A stretch of DNA of 64,000 bases from CAWAMR01 sp963783095 (GCA_963783095.1 CAWAMR010000002.1:1612001-1676000); one strand, 5' to 3'. Positions 27,060 through 37,548 are shown, counted from the first letter of the stretch. Numbers and translations are program-made. The notes: generated from the sequence alone by a model not told the origin.

Positions 27060-28517
27060 ATGAATACCCGGTCGAAAAACTTCAAACGCTTAGGCATCGC
27101 GCTGGGATGTCTGCTGTTGGCGACAGGCGGACTGCTGGCGTATCGGTTCGGACTTCCTTACCTGAAGTCATTGATCGAAAAACCCGGCCACAACCCTGAA
27201 GACTCCGATAAGTCACTCCAAATTGAGTTGGCCAAGGATCGCGAAGTGCCGGAACACACCGTTGTAATTCCCGAGGATGTTCGTGTGACTCTTGGTATTC
27301 GCAAGGGTGAAAAAGACGTTGTCGTTCTTGCCAAGAAACCAACGGGGAGCCGACCGCTTGTCTTGCACGGATCGACGATGCTCGACCCTGCCCATCTCCA
27401 TCGCATTCGCGCTCGATTCGCGCCTGCCAAGGTAATAAGCGTCAGCAGACGAAAAGTCTTCTCCGAGACGGGCTACGAAGAGCGCGAACTCAGAATGGGC
27501 GATGAAGTCAAGGCAGGGGACGTTCTGGCAGTCTTCGAGAGCATTGATGTCGGCATGAAGAAAAATGATCTGATCGACGCGCTGGTCAGCATGAAACTGG
27601 ACAAGCAATTGCTGGAAAGCGCTGACGAAAGTCCCGCGATTCCTCTAGTCATGAAACTGATGTTTCGCAAGAACGTCGAAGCCGACCAGAACGCCATTGA
27701 ACGGGCCGTGCACGGACTGCAAATATGGGGAATTCCCGAGGACGATATTAAGGCGCTGTATACCCAGGCCGATCAGATCATCAAAAACGCCGGGAAGCGC
27801 ACCAACCGCAACGATCCCAAATGGGCGCGGGTGGAGTTGAAAGCTCCTGAAGATGGGGTGATTCTGGAATCGAACGTCGCCGAAAGCGAATTGATCCAGG
27901 ATCCGACGCTGTGCCTGTTCCAGATCGCGAAGATCGACAAAGTCATGGTCGTTGCCAATGCGCATGAGGATGAGCTTCGCGAGTTGTACAAACTCAAACG
28001 CGCCAAAGAGAAGGAACAAAAGCAACTCAAATGGAAAATACGTCCTTATGGATTCGAGTCCGCGAGCATCGAAGGTGCGATCGATGATATTGGCAGATTG
28101 ATCGATCCAAACCAGCATACGGTTCCGTTGCGGGGCCGGATCATCAATGAGAAGGATGTCCTCGGGGGTGGGCAATATATCACGGCGACGATCGATCTGG
28201 ATCCGCCGGCAGACAGCGTCGAGATTCCAACCAGTGCGTTGATCGACGACGGCAAGCAACAACTCATCTTCATTCAGACCGATGCCCGAAAGGGCTGGTA
28301 TACGCTGCAACGGGTTCACGTCACGCATCAGTTCGAGGACCGACTCTTTATTGCCACGAAGTTGACCGAGAACCAAATGAAACTCACGAGTGAAGAAGAG
28401 GCCCAGGGAATATTGCCCAAGAAACCCCTGAAGCTCGGAACGCCACTCATCACCGCTGGACTGCTGGAACTGAGGAAAGAGTTGCAAGATCGCGAAGCGG
28501 AAAAACGGAGCGAATAA
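27060..28517 (+). CDS. RND efflux periplasmic adaptor (membrane fusion protein, CusB/CzcB type)
   Basis: 485 residues from ATG 27060, with GGAG about 8 bases upstream. An N-terminal anchor (LGIALGCLLLATGGLLAY) is followed by the periplasmic part. Barrel-sandwich and hairpin segments are recognisable in GDEVKAGDVLAVFESIDVG and in VELKAPEDGVILESNVAESE, with a helical region between; then a beta-barrel segment (GRIINEKDVLGGGQYITATI) and PTSALIDDGKQQLIF. It links the inner-membrane pump encoded 18 bp downstream to an outer-membrane channel; no TolC-like gene is present in the window. Heavy-metal type is inferred from the HME-RND character of the pump gene. Confidence 0.88.
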   Translation: MNTRSKNFKRLGIALGCLLLATGGLLAYRFGLPYLKSLIEKPGHNPEDSDKSLQIELAKDREVPEHTVVIPEDVRVTLGIRKGEKDVVVLAKKPTGSRPLVLHGSTMLDPAHLHRIRARFAPAKVISVSRRKVFSETGYEERELRMGDEVKAGDVLAVFESIDVGMKKNDLIDALVSMKLDKQLLESADESPAIPLVMKLMFRKNVEADQNAIERAVHGLQIWGIPEDDIKALYTQADQIIKNAGKRTNRNDPKWARVELKAPEDGVILESNVAESELIQDPTLCLFQIAKIDKVMVVANAHEDELRELYKLKRAKEKEQKQLKWKIRPYGFESASIEGAIDDIGRLIDPNQHTVPLRGRIINEKDVLGGGQYITATIDLDPPADSVEIPTSALIDDGKQQLIFIQTDARKGWYTLQRVHVTHQFEDRLFIATKLTENQMKLTSEEEAQGILPKKPLKLGTPLITAGLLELRKELQDREAEKRSE

Positions 28518-28535
28518 TCGCCAAAAGAGGTCTTC

Positions 28536-31500
28536 ATGTTACGAAAGTTGATCGGCTGGGCACTCGACAATCCCATGATCGTCATGGTGATGACAGTTGT
28601 CCTGATTTGTTTCGGCATCCATTCTTTCCAAAATGTGAACGTCGAGGCCTATCCCGATCCTGCGCCGGCGATTATCGAGGTCATCGCGCAATTTCCCGGC
28701 GCTTCTGCCGAGGAAGTGGAACGCCAGGTCACAATCCCGCTCGAAGTAACCTTTGCGGGTATGCCCAAGCTGAAGTATTTGCGCAGCAAATCGCTTTTCG
28801 GGCTAGCCCATCTGCGAATGCAGTTCGAATACGGCTGGGAATACGAAAAAGCGCGCCAGGAAGTCATCAATCGCATTCAATTTTCGCAACAGCTTCCCGC
28901 CAATGTTACACCCCAGTTGTCGCCTCAGAGTCCCACGGGAGAAATCTTTCGATATACGCTCAACAGTCCCAAAGATGAATTTGGCGACGACATTTACACT
29001 CTCGCCGATCTGAAGTCGCTCCAGGACTGGTTCTTGGAGCGCGAATTTCGCCGGGTTCAGCGCGTGATCGACGTGACCAGCAGAGGCGGCAAGGTCAAGC
29101 GCTATGAAATCCACCTCGATCCCAATCAAATGATTCGACTGGGTATTACCCTCGCGCAAATTCAAAATGCCATTTCCAACGCCAACCTCAATGTCGGTGC
29201 CGACTTCATGATTCAGGGACAGGTCGCCATGAACGTCCGGGCGGTCGGTTTGATCGGTGCCGGTCTGGATCCGATCCAACAAGTCTTGGGCAAGCCCGAC
29301 CCGGATCCCGCAGCTGCGGAAGAACTGGCCAAAGCGCAACGAGAAAACCTCCCAAATGCGGCAAAGCTACGGGAAGAACAGCGTCGGCGCTTGGCGCGTG
29401 CGGCCACCGCGACCCTCCGCGAAGAGGAGAACGAGCGCATCCAGGAAATCCGCAGGCTGGTCGTGACCTCCGTGAATAATGCTGCAATCCTGCTCGAAGA
29501 TCTGGTCGAGGGAGGCCGTTTGCAGCCTGGGCAACCCGTCGGACGTTGGGGAGTAGTGGTCGGCAATCAAACCCGCCTCGGTCGATCCGGTTTGAGCGTT
29601 CCCAACCACAAGAAGGCTGAGGAGATTCATCGAATCGTGGATATCGCCAGCGGCAAGATTCTGTCGCGCGATGAGGACGACAAGGTGGAATGCATCGTCC
29701 TGCTCCGAAAGGGAGAGGATACGCTGCCGGCACTGGCCGACGTTCGCAAGAAGGTGGCGGAATTCAACGATCCGAAAACCGGCCGGCTATTGCCGGGGGT
29801 GTTGATCGAACCCTACTACGATCGAACTGACCTGATTGGCGTCACCACGGAAACCGTCGAGGAAAACCTGGTTTTGGGCATGGTGCTGGTGGCAGTGATC
29901 CTTTTGATGTTTCTGAGCAATGTCCGGGCGCTCTCATCGTCGCGATCAACATTCCTCTGGCGCTGTTGTTCGCGTTCTCCGTTCTCTATTCGCGCGGAAA
30001 GTCGGCGAATTTGCTGTCGATCGGGGCGGTCGACTTCGGCATCATCGTCGATTCATCGGTGATCATGATTGAGAACATCTATCGCAAGTTGTGCGCGGGC
30101 GAACACTCCGAATTGCCTCTGAAAGAACGGATTTTGCATGCCTGTGCGGAGGTTGAGAAGCCCCTCTTGTTCTCCACCTTGATTATTGTTTGCGCCTTCG
30201 TTCCCTTGTTCACCATGAGCGGGCCGGAAGGTCAAATCTTTGGGCCGATGGCCGACACCTATGCGTTTGCTCTGGGAGGCGCGCTGCTTTTGGCCGTAGT
30301 CGTCTCACCCGTCTTGGCCATGTTCCTGTTCAAACATCTCAAGCCGGCACACGATAATCGTCTGGTTCGCTGGACCAAGGATGGTTACTTGAAACAACTG
30401 GAGCGCTGTCTGAATCATCGCGGCGTGACGTTGATCGTCTTCGGTGTGATCATCGCGGCTACGGCATTCATCGCCTTGCCGAATCTGGGCCGGGAATTCA
30501 TGCCGGAACTGGAAGAGGGCAACCTGTGGATTCGCGGAACCTTTCCCCTGAACACATCGCTGGATAATGTAGCGCGCAATTGCAAGGTGGCTCGAGCGCT
30601 CATGGGTCACTATCCCGAAGTGCAATCCATTGTCGCGGAACTGGGCAGACCGGATGACGGCACCGATCCGACCGGCTTCTACAATGCGGAATTCTTCGTG
30701 CCGCTTCGACCACAAAAAGAGTGGCCGGCGGTGGTCGATCAACACGGCTGGCGGCGCTGGGTTTTCGGCGCGAAACGACCCCGGACGAAGAACGAATTGA
30801 TCAAGCAGATGAACGAAGAATTAACTCGCGACGTCCCGGGCACGGACTGGAACTTCTCCCAGAACATCCGCGACAATGTGATGGAAGCGCTCTCCGGCGT
30901 CAAGGGCGATAACTCGGTCAAGATTTTCGGTCCGGACCTCCAGCACTTGGAGGACGTCGCCGTCAAAGTACGCCATCAACTCAAAGATGTTCCCGGAATC
31001 AAGAATGTTGGAATCTTCAACATCAAGGGACAGACGAATCTGGAATTTCGCATCGATATCGAGAAGTGCAAGAAATGGGGCGTCAGCGCAGCGGACGTGG
31101 CCAACGCCTTGCAGTCCACCATCGGTGGAAAAGCGTTTTCCCAAATGATCGAAGGCGAGCGCATCTTCGACATCACGACCCGGCTGCCTCGTCAAAAGCG
31201 CGACACCCCGGACGACATTCTCGACATGCCGATCGACATCATCAACAATCAGGTAATCCGCCCGTCAGGCCCAACCTACACGCCGGCGTCGACGGGGGTG
31301 AACGTGGTTGCGCCATCGGTTGCGGGCACATTGGCCGACACCTCCAATCCGATCTCCAACACAGGTCGTTTACGTCTGAAGGACGTGGTTTCGCCCGTTG
31401 GCCCGAAAGGCCGGCCCGATCCAAACGGGCAGTGGGTTCGCACGGGAGCTTCGACGATCTATCGGGAACAGGGAACGCGCATGATCGCCATCAAGTTCAG

Positions 31501-32137
31501 CGTTCGAGATCGCGACCTGGCCGGGGCCGTTGCGGAAGCGAAGGAAAAGACGCGAGAATTATTCGTGGCTCCGTACCGCGCCGAGTGGAGCGGCGAATTT
31601 CAGGAAATGGAAGAAGCCGAGGCGAGACTCATGATTATCGTCCCGGCATCGCTGGTACTGATTTTCATGCTGTTGTACCTGGCGTTTCATTCGATTCTCG
31701 ATGCCTGTCTGGTACTGGTCAACGTGGTCGCATTGTCGTTGGGAGGCGTCTGGGCGTTGTATATTACCGAAACGAATTTCAGCATCTCGGCCGCGGTTGG
31801 CTTCATCTCGATTTTCGGTGTGGCGATCATGGACGGATTGTTGCTGGTCTCCTACTTCAATCAGATGCGAGCCCACGGGCTGCCGGTTCGAGAAGCGATC
31901 ATGCAAGGAGCCGAGAAACGAGTCCGGCCCGTGATGATGACGGCCTTGACCGCCATCTTCGGCCTGTTACCCGCGGCACTGGCAACGCGCATCGGATCAC
32001 AGACGCAAAAGCCGCTGGCAATCGTGGTGGTGGGAGGAATGACGGTGACGCTGTTGATGACGCGCTACCTGATGCCGGTGCTGTATACTTTCTACGGCCA
32101 TCGCGAGCCGCCAAACGCTGCTGGAATGGCTCACTGA
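28536..32137 (+). CDS. RND efflux pump, heavy-metal (CusA/CzcA) family (one frameshift)
   Basis: About 1,200 residues after correction. MLRKLIGWALDNPMIVMVMT is the first helix; VEAYPDPAPAIIEVIAQFPG and ASAEEVERQVTIPLE are family hallmarks. Helix 4 carries the proton-relay Asp of HME-RND pumps (DFGIIVDSSVIMIENIYRKL). The second half has PNLGREFMPELEEGNLWIRG and the C-terminal helices (AVGFISIFGVAIMDGLLLVS, RVRPVMMTALTAIFGLLPAA). One base is missing near 29933: FLSNVRA is followed in the next frame by LIVAINIPLALLFAF. Residues ~250-340 contain a highly charged helical insert (KLREEQRRRLARAATA) not usual for CusA. Exports metal cations or another substrate with the adaptor encoded just upstream. 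Confidence 0.92.
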
Positions 32138-32216
32138 GGATATTGAAATTTGCGATTTGCATGTCAGGGAGGCATTCTGGGCTTACCCGCGCATCTCGGA
32201 GCCCTCCTTGACCATC

Positions 32217-33338
32217 TTACTCATCGCTTGCCGCCTCTCCCGCCCACTCGACGAGTTTGAGTTGTAGCTCTTTCTTGCTCGGAAGGTAAAGTTGGTATTC
32301 GCGGGCCTGGATATTGGCATCTTTGGGGAGAGTAATTCGCACCAGCGCGGAGTTCTTTTGCTTGCAGAGAATGATCCCGACCGTGGAGTTTTCTTTCTTG
32401 GTCTTCACCTCGTCGTCGAAGTAGTTCACATACATCTGCATCTGTCCCAGGTCTTGATGAGTGAGTTTGCCGATTTTCAGATCGATGAGAACATAGCAGC
32501 GGAGCAGGCGATTGTAGAACACGAGGTCCACGAAGTAATGCTCTTCGCCGAAAGTGAAACGTCGCTGCCGGGACTCGAATAGAAAGCCCTTTCCGAGTTC
32601 GAGCAGAAAGTGCTCGATCTGGTCGATGATGGCAGTTTCGAGTTCAACTTCAGAATAGCGAGTCCGTTCATCGAGGCCGAGAAATTCGAGGACAAGGGGT
32701 TCCTTGAGCAGATCCCGAACTTCGGTAACGATCTGCCCGTGCTTGGCGAGTTTGCTGATGCCCTTTTTGTCCCTGCTGAGGGCGAGGCGCTCGTAGAGGC
32801 TCGTGTCGAATTGGCGTTTTAGTTCTCGTACGGTCCAGTTCTGTTGAGTGGCCTCGATCTCGTAGAAACTGCGTTCCTCAGAGTTTTTGATGCCGACAAG
32901 GAAAAGATAATGCGTCCAACTCAGGGTAAAAGGCTTGTCTTGAACTGGGGTCGAGGTGGTGAATTGCCCAATCAGTGATTGGGCAATTGGAGATAGTTCG
33001 GACAACTTCTTGCTTTCTGAAGAGATCCCCGATTTTCCAATCAGTGATTGGAAAATTGAAGCCCGATCTTGATAGGTGATGTAAAAGCTACGCATGTAAG
33101 CAAGATTACTCGCGGCGAACCCCCTTCCGAATTCACGTGTGAGACGCTCGGCAAGAGCCTTGATGACTTCTTTACCGTAGGCGGCACGGTCCTTGCCCTT
33201 TTGTTCCTGCTCAACAATACGACGACCAATCTCGAAATTGGTGTGAACCTGCACGAGGTCCACACCCCGCGAAATGGTGATGCGAGCCGAGACGATCAGC
33301 GTGCGGATGTCCTCGAAAAACGTCTTGGTGATTTTCAT
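32217..33338 (-). CDS. DUF1016/YhcG-family PD-(D/E)XK nuclease-like protein
   Basis: 373 residues. The N-terminal part (ARITISRGVDLVQVHTNFEI, GRRIVEQEQKGKDRAAYG, LAERLTREFGRGFAASNLAY) is the DUF1016 N domain. The C-terminal part has the nuclease core FTFGEEHYFVDLVFYNRLLR followed by CYVLIDLKIGKL, giving the D...(D)xK arrangement, and QMQMYVNYFDDEVK. Such proteins often accompany type I restriction loci or mobile elements; here it stands alone between the RND pump and an M28 peptidase. The linker (about residues 95-125) is encoded by two related perfect palindromes (32962-32988 and 33032-33056). Confidence 0.9.
   Translation of the reverse strand: MKITKTFFEDIRTLIVSARITISRGVDLVQVHTNFEIGRRIVEQEQKGKDRAAYGKEVIKALAERLTREFGRGFAASNLAYMRSFYITYQDRASIFQSLIGKSGISSESKKLSELSPIAQSLIGQFTTSTPVQDKPFTLSWTHYLFLVGIKNSEERSFYEIEATQQNWTVRELKRQFDTSLYERLALSRDKKGISKLAKHGQIVTEVRDLLKEPLVLEFLGLDERTRYSEVELETAIIDQIEHFLLELGKGFLFESRQRRFTFGEEHYFVDLVFYNRLLRCYVLIDLKIGKLTHQDLGQMQMYVNYFDDEVKTKKENSTVGIILCKQKNSALVRITLPKDANIQAREYQLYLPSKKELQLKLVEWAGEAASDE
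32962..32988. repeat. 27-bp perfect palindrome inside the DUF1016 gene
   Basis: AATTGCCCAATCA, central G, then the complement. It shares the core CCAATCAGTGATTGG with the second palindrome at 33032-33056. On the minus strand it encodes IAQSLIGQF. It lies in the linker between the N domain and the nuclease core. Confidence 0.85.
33032..33056. repeat. 25-bp perfect palindrome inside the DUF1016 gene
   Basis: ATTTTCCAATCA, central G, then the complement. Same core as the palindrome at 32962-32988, but the flanking arms differ in a compensating way so that pairing is kept in both. On the minus strand it encodes IFQSLIGKS. Confidence 0.85.
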
Positions 33339-33351
33339 AGATGAACCCGAA

Positions 33352-34998
33352 TCACTTTACCCCACTCTTCTCGCGAGCTGCCCGGAATTCATCGCCCATT
33401 ACCCAGGTCGGCAATGTTGGTGCATTGGCAACCTCGCGAGCTGCGTCCAGTGTGAACCGCATTAACACGGGATACCCAACAAAATCCCAGTCCTCTCGAT
33501 ATTTGTCGTTGGGTGTGTGATAGATATTTGCGATGAAGTCCTCACTGAGTTTCTTCGAGAAGTCGGCCGGTTTGCCTTTGACCTTTTCACCCCGGCCCAC
33601 CGAGAACGCCGGAACTCCGCCGCGTGCCAGTGCGAAATGATCGGAGCGATAATAGTAACCCTGATGACCATTCCGATCCGGCTCAATACTCAGCCCATGC
33701 TTGCCGGCCAGGTCTTGAAGCTGTTTCCAGGCGGTAGTTCGTTCGGCTCCGCTGAGCACGATCGATTCAGGTTCGCCGATCGGTGAAACGGTATCGAAGT
33801 TAAAGTTCATCGCTGTCTTGCCGAGCGGCACTATGGGATGGCCCGCGTAATAAACTGCCCCCAGCAAGCCGCTTTCTTCTGCGGTTGTCGCCATGAATAC
33901 AGCGGATCGTTTGGGTTTGGGGTTCATGGCTGACCAGGCGCGCGCTAATTCCAGGAGAATCGAGCAGCCGCTACCGTTGTCCAGCGCACCATTGAAGATC
34001 TCTTCCTTTCCAAGCGAAGATTTGCCAACGCCCAGGTGATCCCAGTGAGCGGTGAACAATACGATTTCAGATTTGAGGGTCGGATCGCTTCCTTCGACGG
34101 AGCCGATCACATTCTTGGACGCGATTTTCTGCACGGTCGTCGGGATGTGGCCTTTGAGCCTGATACCCAGTGGAATCGGCTTGAATCCTTTGGTGTCGGC
34201 CTTTTTCAGAGCTTCCTCGACGGTCAGGCCGATATGCGCGAGGATTCTTTCGCCGGCACGCGCCGAAAGCCAGCCCGCGCAGGCCAGGGCCGGGCTACTG
34301 GCTTCGCGCTCCAGTTGCGCCCCTTTGAGCTTTCGAACCACGCCGTAGGGATACCCGGCGGACTCGGAAGTGTGAATGATGAAGACTGCCTTTGCACCCC
34401 GGCGGGCAGCTTCTTGATACTTGAATGTCCATCGGCCGTAATAGGTGAGCGATTTTCCGTTGAAGAACTTCGGATCGTCCGATGGCGGCTCATTGGTGAA
34501 AAGCACCACGACTTTGCCCTTCACATCGGTGTCTTTGTAATCGTCCCAGTTGAATTCGGGCGCGGTGATGCCGTGCCCTACAAAGATGGCTTCGGCGTCG
34601 AAATCTTCGGAACGCTGGGTCTGGCTGATGCCGACAAACTCGTCTTCGAGTTTGAACGATGATTTTTCATCTCCTTTGATCGAAACGAGCGTGGCATCGG
34701 GGCCGGTCTTGACGATCACGAGCGGGACGGCCTGGAAATAGGTGTTGCGATCCCCGGAAGGTTTGAGTCCGGCTTTCTGAAACTCGGCGGCGATATAATC
34801 GGTGGCCAGTTCCTCACCTCTGCTGCCAACACCCCGCCCTTGCAGTTGATCGCCGGCCAGATACTTCAAATCGGCCCGGATACGATCGATGGAAATCGCA
34901 GGCAGGTTGTCTTTGGGTTGTTGAGCGGAAGAGAACTCAGAAAAAGAAAGAATAAGGGAGAGGAAGATCAGGAAAAGCCGGTTGAACTCGAATCGCAT
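33352..34998 (-). CDS. Exported M28-family zinc aminopeptidase with PA domain
   Basis: 548 residues. ATG 34998 with AAAGGA 6 bases upstream; signal peptide MRFEFNRLFLIFLSLILSFS ending near SSAQ. A PA-type insert (GHGITAPEFNWDDYKDTDVK) precedes the catalytic part. Zinc ligands and catalytic residues in order: His/Asp in TAHWDHLGVG, Asp in NGALDNGSGC, Glu-Glu in TTAEESGLLGA, Asp in NFNFDTVSPIG and His in IYHTPNDKY. It would release amino acids from peptides outside the cytoplasm. It is on the same strand as ruvCAB but separated by 96 bp, so probably a separate unit. Confidence 0.92.
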   Translation of the reverse strand: MRFEFNRLFLIFLSLILSFSEFSSAQQPKDNLPAISIDRIRADLKYLAGDQLQGRGVGSRGEELATDYIAAEFQKAGLKPSGDRNTYFQAVPLVIVKTGPDATLVSIKGDEKSSFKLEDEFVGISQTQRSEDFDAEAIFVGHGITAPEFNWDDYKDTDVKGKVVVLFTNEPPSDDPKFFNGKSLTYYGRWTFKYQEAARRGAKAVFIIHTSESAGYPYGVVRKLKGAQLEREASSPALACAGWLSARAGERILAHIGLTVEEALKKADTKGFKPIPLGIRLKGHIPTTVQKIASKNVIGSVEGSDPTLKSEIVLFTAHWDHLGVGKSSLGKEEIFNGALDNGSGCSILLELARAWSAMNPKPKRSAVFMATTAEESGLLGAVYYAGHPIVPLGKTAMNFNFDTVSPIGEPESIVLSGAERTTAWKQLQDLAGKHGLSIEPDRNGHQGYYYRSDHFALARGGVPAFSVGRGEKVKGKPADFSKKLSEDFIANIYHTPNDKYREDWDFVGYPVLMRFTLDAAREVANAPTLPTWVMGDEFRAAREKSGVK

Positions 34999-35094
34999 CG
35001 TGAATCCTTTGAGTGAATTGAAACAGGTGATTCCAGGCAGCGAACCGTCCGTTGCTGCTTTCAGGTCTATTCGTATGGGCAATGGCTGTCTATC

Positions 35095-36123
35095 TCAATC
35101 GAATAACGTCGGGGTGCTTTCGGGTGGAGCTTTCGGGGTCTTGCCCAGCAGCAAAAACGCGCGCGGCATGGCAATACGCCCGCGCGAATGGCGCACAATG
35201 AACTGCTCTCTCAATAGGTATGGTTCGATCTCATCGGTGAGTGTGTCGGCATGTAAATTCATCGTTGCCGCGATTGCTTCGACACCCGTCGGGCCTCCGC
35301 CAAAGATCCCCACCAAGGTTTCCAAATATCTCCGGTCCTGCTTGTCGAGTCCTTCGCGGTCCACTTCCTGCATGTCCAGGGCTTGGCGCGCGAGTTCCAA
35401 CGTGACTACTCCATCCGAAGTGGCAGCGGCGAAGTTGCGAACCCAGTGCAGGCGCTGATTGGCCACGCGCGGTGTTCCCCGGCTCCGACAGGCCAACTCT
35501 GCCGCGGCATCGACGTGCAGTACAGTGTCCAGCTTCTTGGCGTTGATGCGAACGATTTGCGACAATTCCTCGACACTGTAGTAATCGAGATGTTCCTGCA
35601 TCCGAAACCGGTCGCGCATCGGCGATGACAACATACCACTGCGCGTCGTCGCTCCAATTAAAGTGAAACGCTTCAGATTCATTGAGATCGTTCGGGCGTT
35701 GACCCCTTCGCCAAGAATGATGTCGATGCGAAAATCCTCCATGGCCGGATAGATGAACTCCTCGACCACGCGCGGCATTCGATGAATCTCGTCGATGAAC
35801 AGAATCGATCCTTCCTCCAGATTGGTGAGGAACGGCAGCATGTCGGCCGGCTTCGACAGGGCCGGCCCACTGGTCATCTGAATGGAGGTGCCAAGCTCGT
35901 TGGGCAAGACCGTTGCGAACGTCGTCTTGCCCAGGCCTGGCGGGCCGTCGAAAAGAATATGTCCGAGAGGCTCCTTGAGTTTCTTGGCCGCGCTTACGGC
36001 GATCGCCAGGCGATCGGCAACCGCTTTCTGCCCGATTACTTCCTTAAGAAGTCGAGGGCGCAGAGCGGCGTCGCGTTTGCGGTCTTCCGGTTCGGAGGCA
36101 CTTACCACAGCTTGACGAGCCAT
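35095..36123 (-). CDS. ruvB: Holliday junction branch migration helicase RuvB
   Basis: 342 residues. ATG 36123 with a GGGGGAG Shine-Dalgarno; immediately follows ruvA. AAA+ motifs: RPRLLKEVIGQ, Walker A GPPGLGKTT, Walker B SILFIDEIHRM, sensor 1 LIGATTRSGMLSSPMRDRF, and the RuvB winged-helix end GIFGGGPTGVEAIAAT, EPYLLREQFIVRHSRGRIA. The usual LIGATTRAG reads TTRSG, and the usual RTPRGR near the end reads RHSRGR. Forms hexameric rings that drive branch migration with RuvA. Confidence 0.96.
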   Translation of the reverse strand: MARQAVVSASEPEDRKRDAALRPRLLKEVIGQKAVADRLAIAVSAAKKLKEPLGHILFDGPPGLGKTTFATVLPNELGTSIQMTSGPALSKPADMLPFLTNLEEGSILFIDEIHRMPRVVEEFIYPAMEDFRIDIILGEGVNARTISMNLKRFTLIGATTRSGMLSSPMRDRFRMQEHLDYYSVEELSQIVRINAKKLDTVLHVDAAAELACRSRGTPRVANQRLHWVRNFAAATSDGVVTLELARQALDMQEVDREGLDKQDRRYLETLVGIFGGGPTGVEAIAATMNLHADTLTDEIEPYLLREQFIVRHSRGRIAMPRAFLLLGKTPKAPPESTPTLFD

Positions 36124-36125
36124 TA

Positions 36126-36768
36126 TCAATCTCCCCCCTTCTTGAAGGCCGCACTGATGACATCCTGGACCGAGTTGCACTTCTTGCCGCTCGCGATCAC
36201 CTGATCCAGAAGCGTCCGCGCATCCAGCGGCGACAGTCCCATGACCAGGAGCGCTGAGTATGCATCCTCAAAAATCACCGTGTCGACCGCGGCCGGAGAA
36301 GCCGGTTCCCCTGCAACGGATTCTCGCGCTGGGCTCATCAAAGCAAACTTCGTCACTTTGGTCCGGAGCGTGGCAATAATCTGTTCTGCCGATTGTTTTC
36401 CGACCCCGGGCAAGGTTGTCAGCCACTTGGAATCTTGCCGCTGGACTGCATCGGCGATTTCCTTAATGGGCCGGGCCAGCAGTTTCAGCGCTTTCTTGAC
36501 GCCGATTTTATCGACCGTGCAAAACAGCTCGAAGAATTCCAGTTCCCCTTCGGTCAGAAAGCCGATTCGACGCGGTATCAGGCGCGATACTCGACTGATT
36601 TCCTTCCAGATACTCGGTGATATGCAGGGTGATTTCCTGACCGCCGCGAGTTTGCAACTGTCGTCGGACGAATTCGGGAACCAGGATCTGATACTCGAAA
36701 GGCCCGACCTGAAGACGGATTTCCTCATCCAAAACGCGGCCCAGAATCCCCATCATTTTCGTAATCAT
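36126..36768 (-). CDS. ruvA: Holliday junction DNA-binding protein RuvA (one frameshift)
   Basis: About 213 residues. ATG 36768 overlaps the ruvC stop (ATGA). The OB-fold start is MITKMMGILGRVLDEEIRLQ ending ITLHITEYLEGN; near 36600 the frame changes and continues SRLIPRRIGFLTEGELEFFE. The helix-hairpin-helix motifs VDKIGVKKALKLLA and LPGVGKQSAEQIIATL and a C-terminal RuvB-contact domain (AYSALLVMGLSPLDARTLLD) follow. Binds four-way junctions and loads RuvB. As ruvA is strongly conserved, the frameshift is probably a sequence error. Confidence 0.93.
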
Positions 36769-37289
36769 GCATCCCCCGCGTTGATCGCATTGCGCGCGTG
36801 GTAATGGCAGAGGGCAACTGCCAAAGCATCCGAAACATCGTGTGGTTCGGGCAATGCGCTCAAGCCAAACTCGCGCAGAATGGTGTATTGCATCTGTTCT
36901 TTGCCGGCCCGGCCGTTGCCCGTAATGGTTTTCTTGATGCGGGTTGCATTGTAACTGATAACGGGTAAATCCCGCTGGGCACCGCTCAAGAAAATCACGC
37001 CGCGGGCATGGGCCATCAAGATTGCGGTGCGGGGATGATCGTAATGGGAATAGAGTTCTTCCACCACCACAACATTCGGCTTGAACTGATCGATGATTTC
37101 AATCAATGAATCATAAAGAGTGCGCAAGCGCACAGCCATGTCAGCCTTTTCCCCCTTAGCAGTAGATTTGATGACACCGGCCTCCAGGATGCGAGGTGTA
37201 CGCTCGGTCTCTTCGATGATGGCGTAGCCGGTCGTATTCAAGCCAGGGTCTATGCCCAAGATGCGCAGATGAGGTGTATCAACGGTCAT
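36765..37289 (-). CDS. ruvC: Crossover junction endodeoxyribonuclease RuvC
   Basis: 174 residues. ATG 37289 (MTVDTPHLRILGIDPGLNTT) with GGAG upstream; the frame stays open further 5' but that part is repeat DNA. Acidic catalytic residues: Asp in LGIDPGLNTTGYA, Glu in VVVEELYSHYDHP and the Asp pair in PHDVSDALAVALCH. RIKKTITGNGRAGKEQMQYT is the DNA-binding segment. Resolves Holliday junctions by paired nicking. First gene of a ruvC-ruvA-ruvB operon (4-bp overlap, then 2-bp gap). Confidence 0.96.
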   Translation of the reverse strand: MTVDTPHLRILGIDPGLNTTGYAIIEETERTPRILEAGVIKSTAKGEKADMAVRLRTLYDSLIEIIDQFKPNVVVVEELYSHYDHPRTAILMAHARGVIFLSGAQRDLPVISYNATRIKKTITGNGRAGKEQMQYTILREFGLSALPEPHDVSDALAVALCHYHARNAINAGDA

Positions 37290-37339
37290 GGAATAGCTCC
37301 AAGCGACAATCGGGGCGCGGTTTGCGGGGCGCGAAAATA

Positions 37340-37442
37340 CCTCACAGTCCGGCGTCCCGCAACCCGCATTCGCATTTTTCGCGTCCCGCGTCCCGCAACC
37401 CGATTTCCTCATCCCGCGTCCCGCACCCCGATTTCCAATTTC
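37340..37442. repeat. Short tandem repeats of a GCGTCCCGCAACCCG-type unit
   Basis: Units of CGCGTCCCGC(A/G)(A/T)CCCG recur four to five times, separated by short AT-rich spacers (GATTTCC, GCATTTTTC). They occupy the region upstream of ruvC; the frame running through them is judged non-coding. Confidence 0.65.
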
Positions 37443-37548
37443 TCCACAAAAAAGAAAGCGCAAGTTTCCGTAGTCCGGGCGTATTACTTCTGACTTGCCT
37501 CGTGAATTGACTGCTCATTGGGGTACATTTCGCCCCAGGTCGGACTCG

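Noticed and set aside
37290..37463. N-terminal extension of RuvC
   Set aside because: The open frame runs through tandem GCGTCCCGC repeats; MTVDTPHLRILGIDPG at 37289 with GGAG is the normal start.
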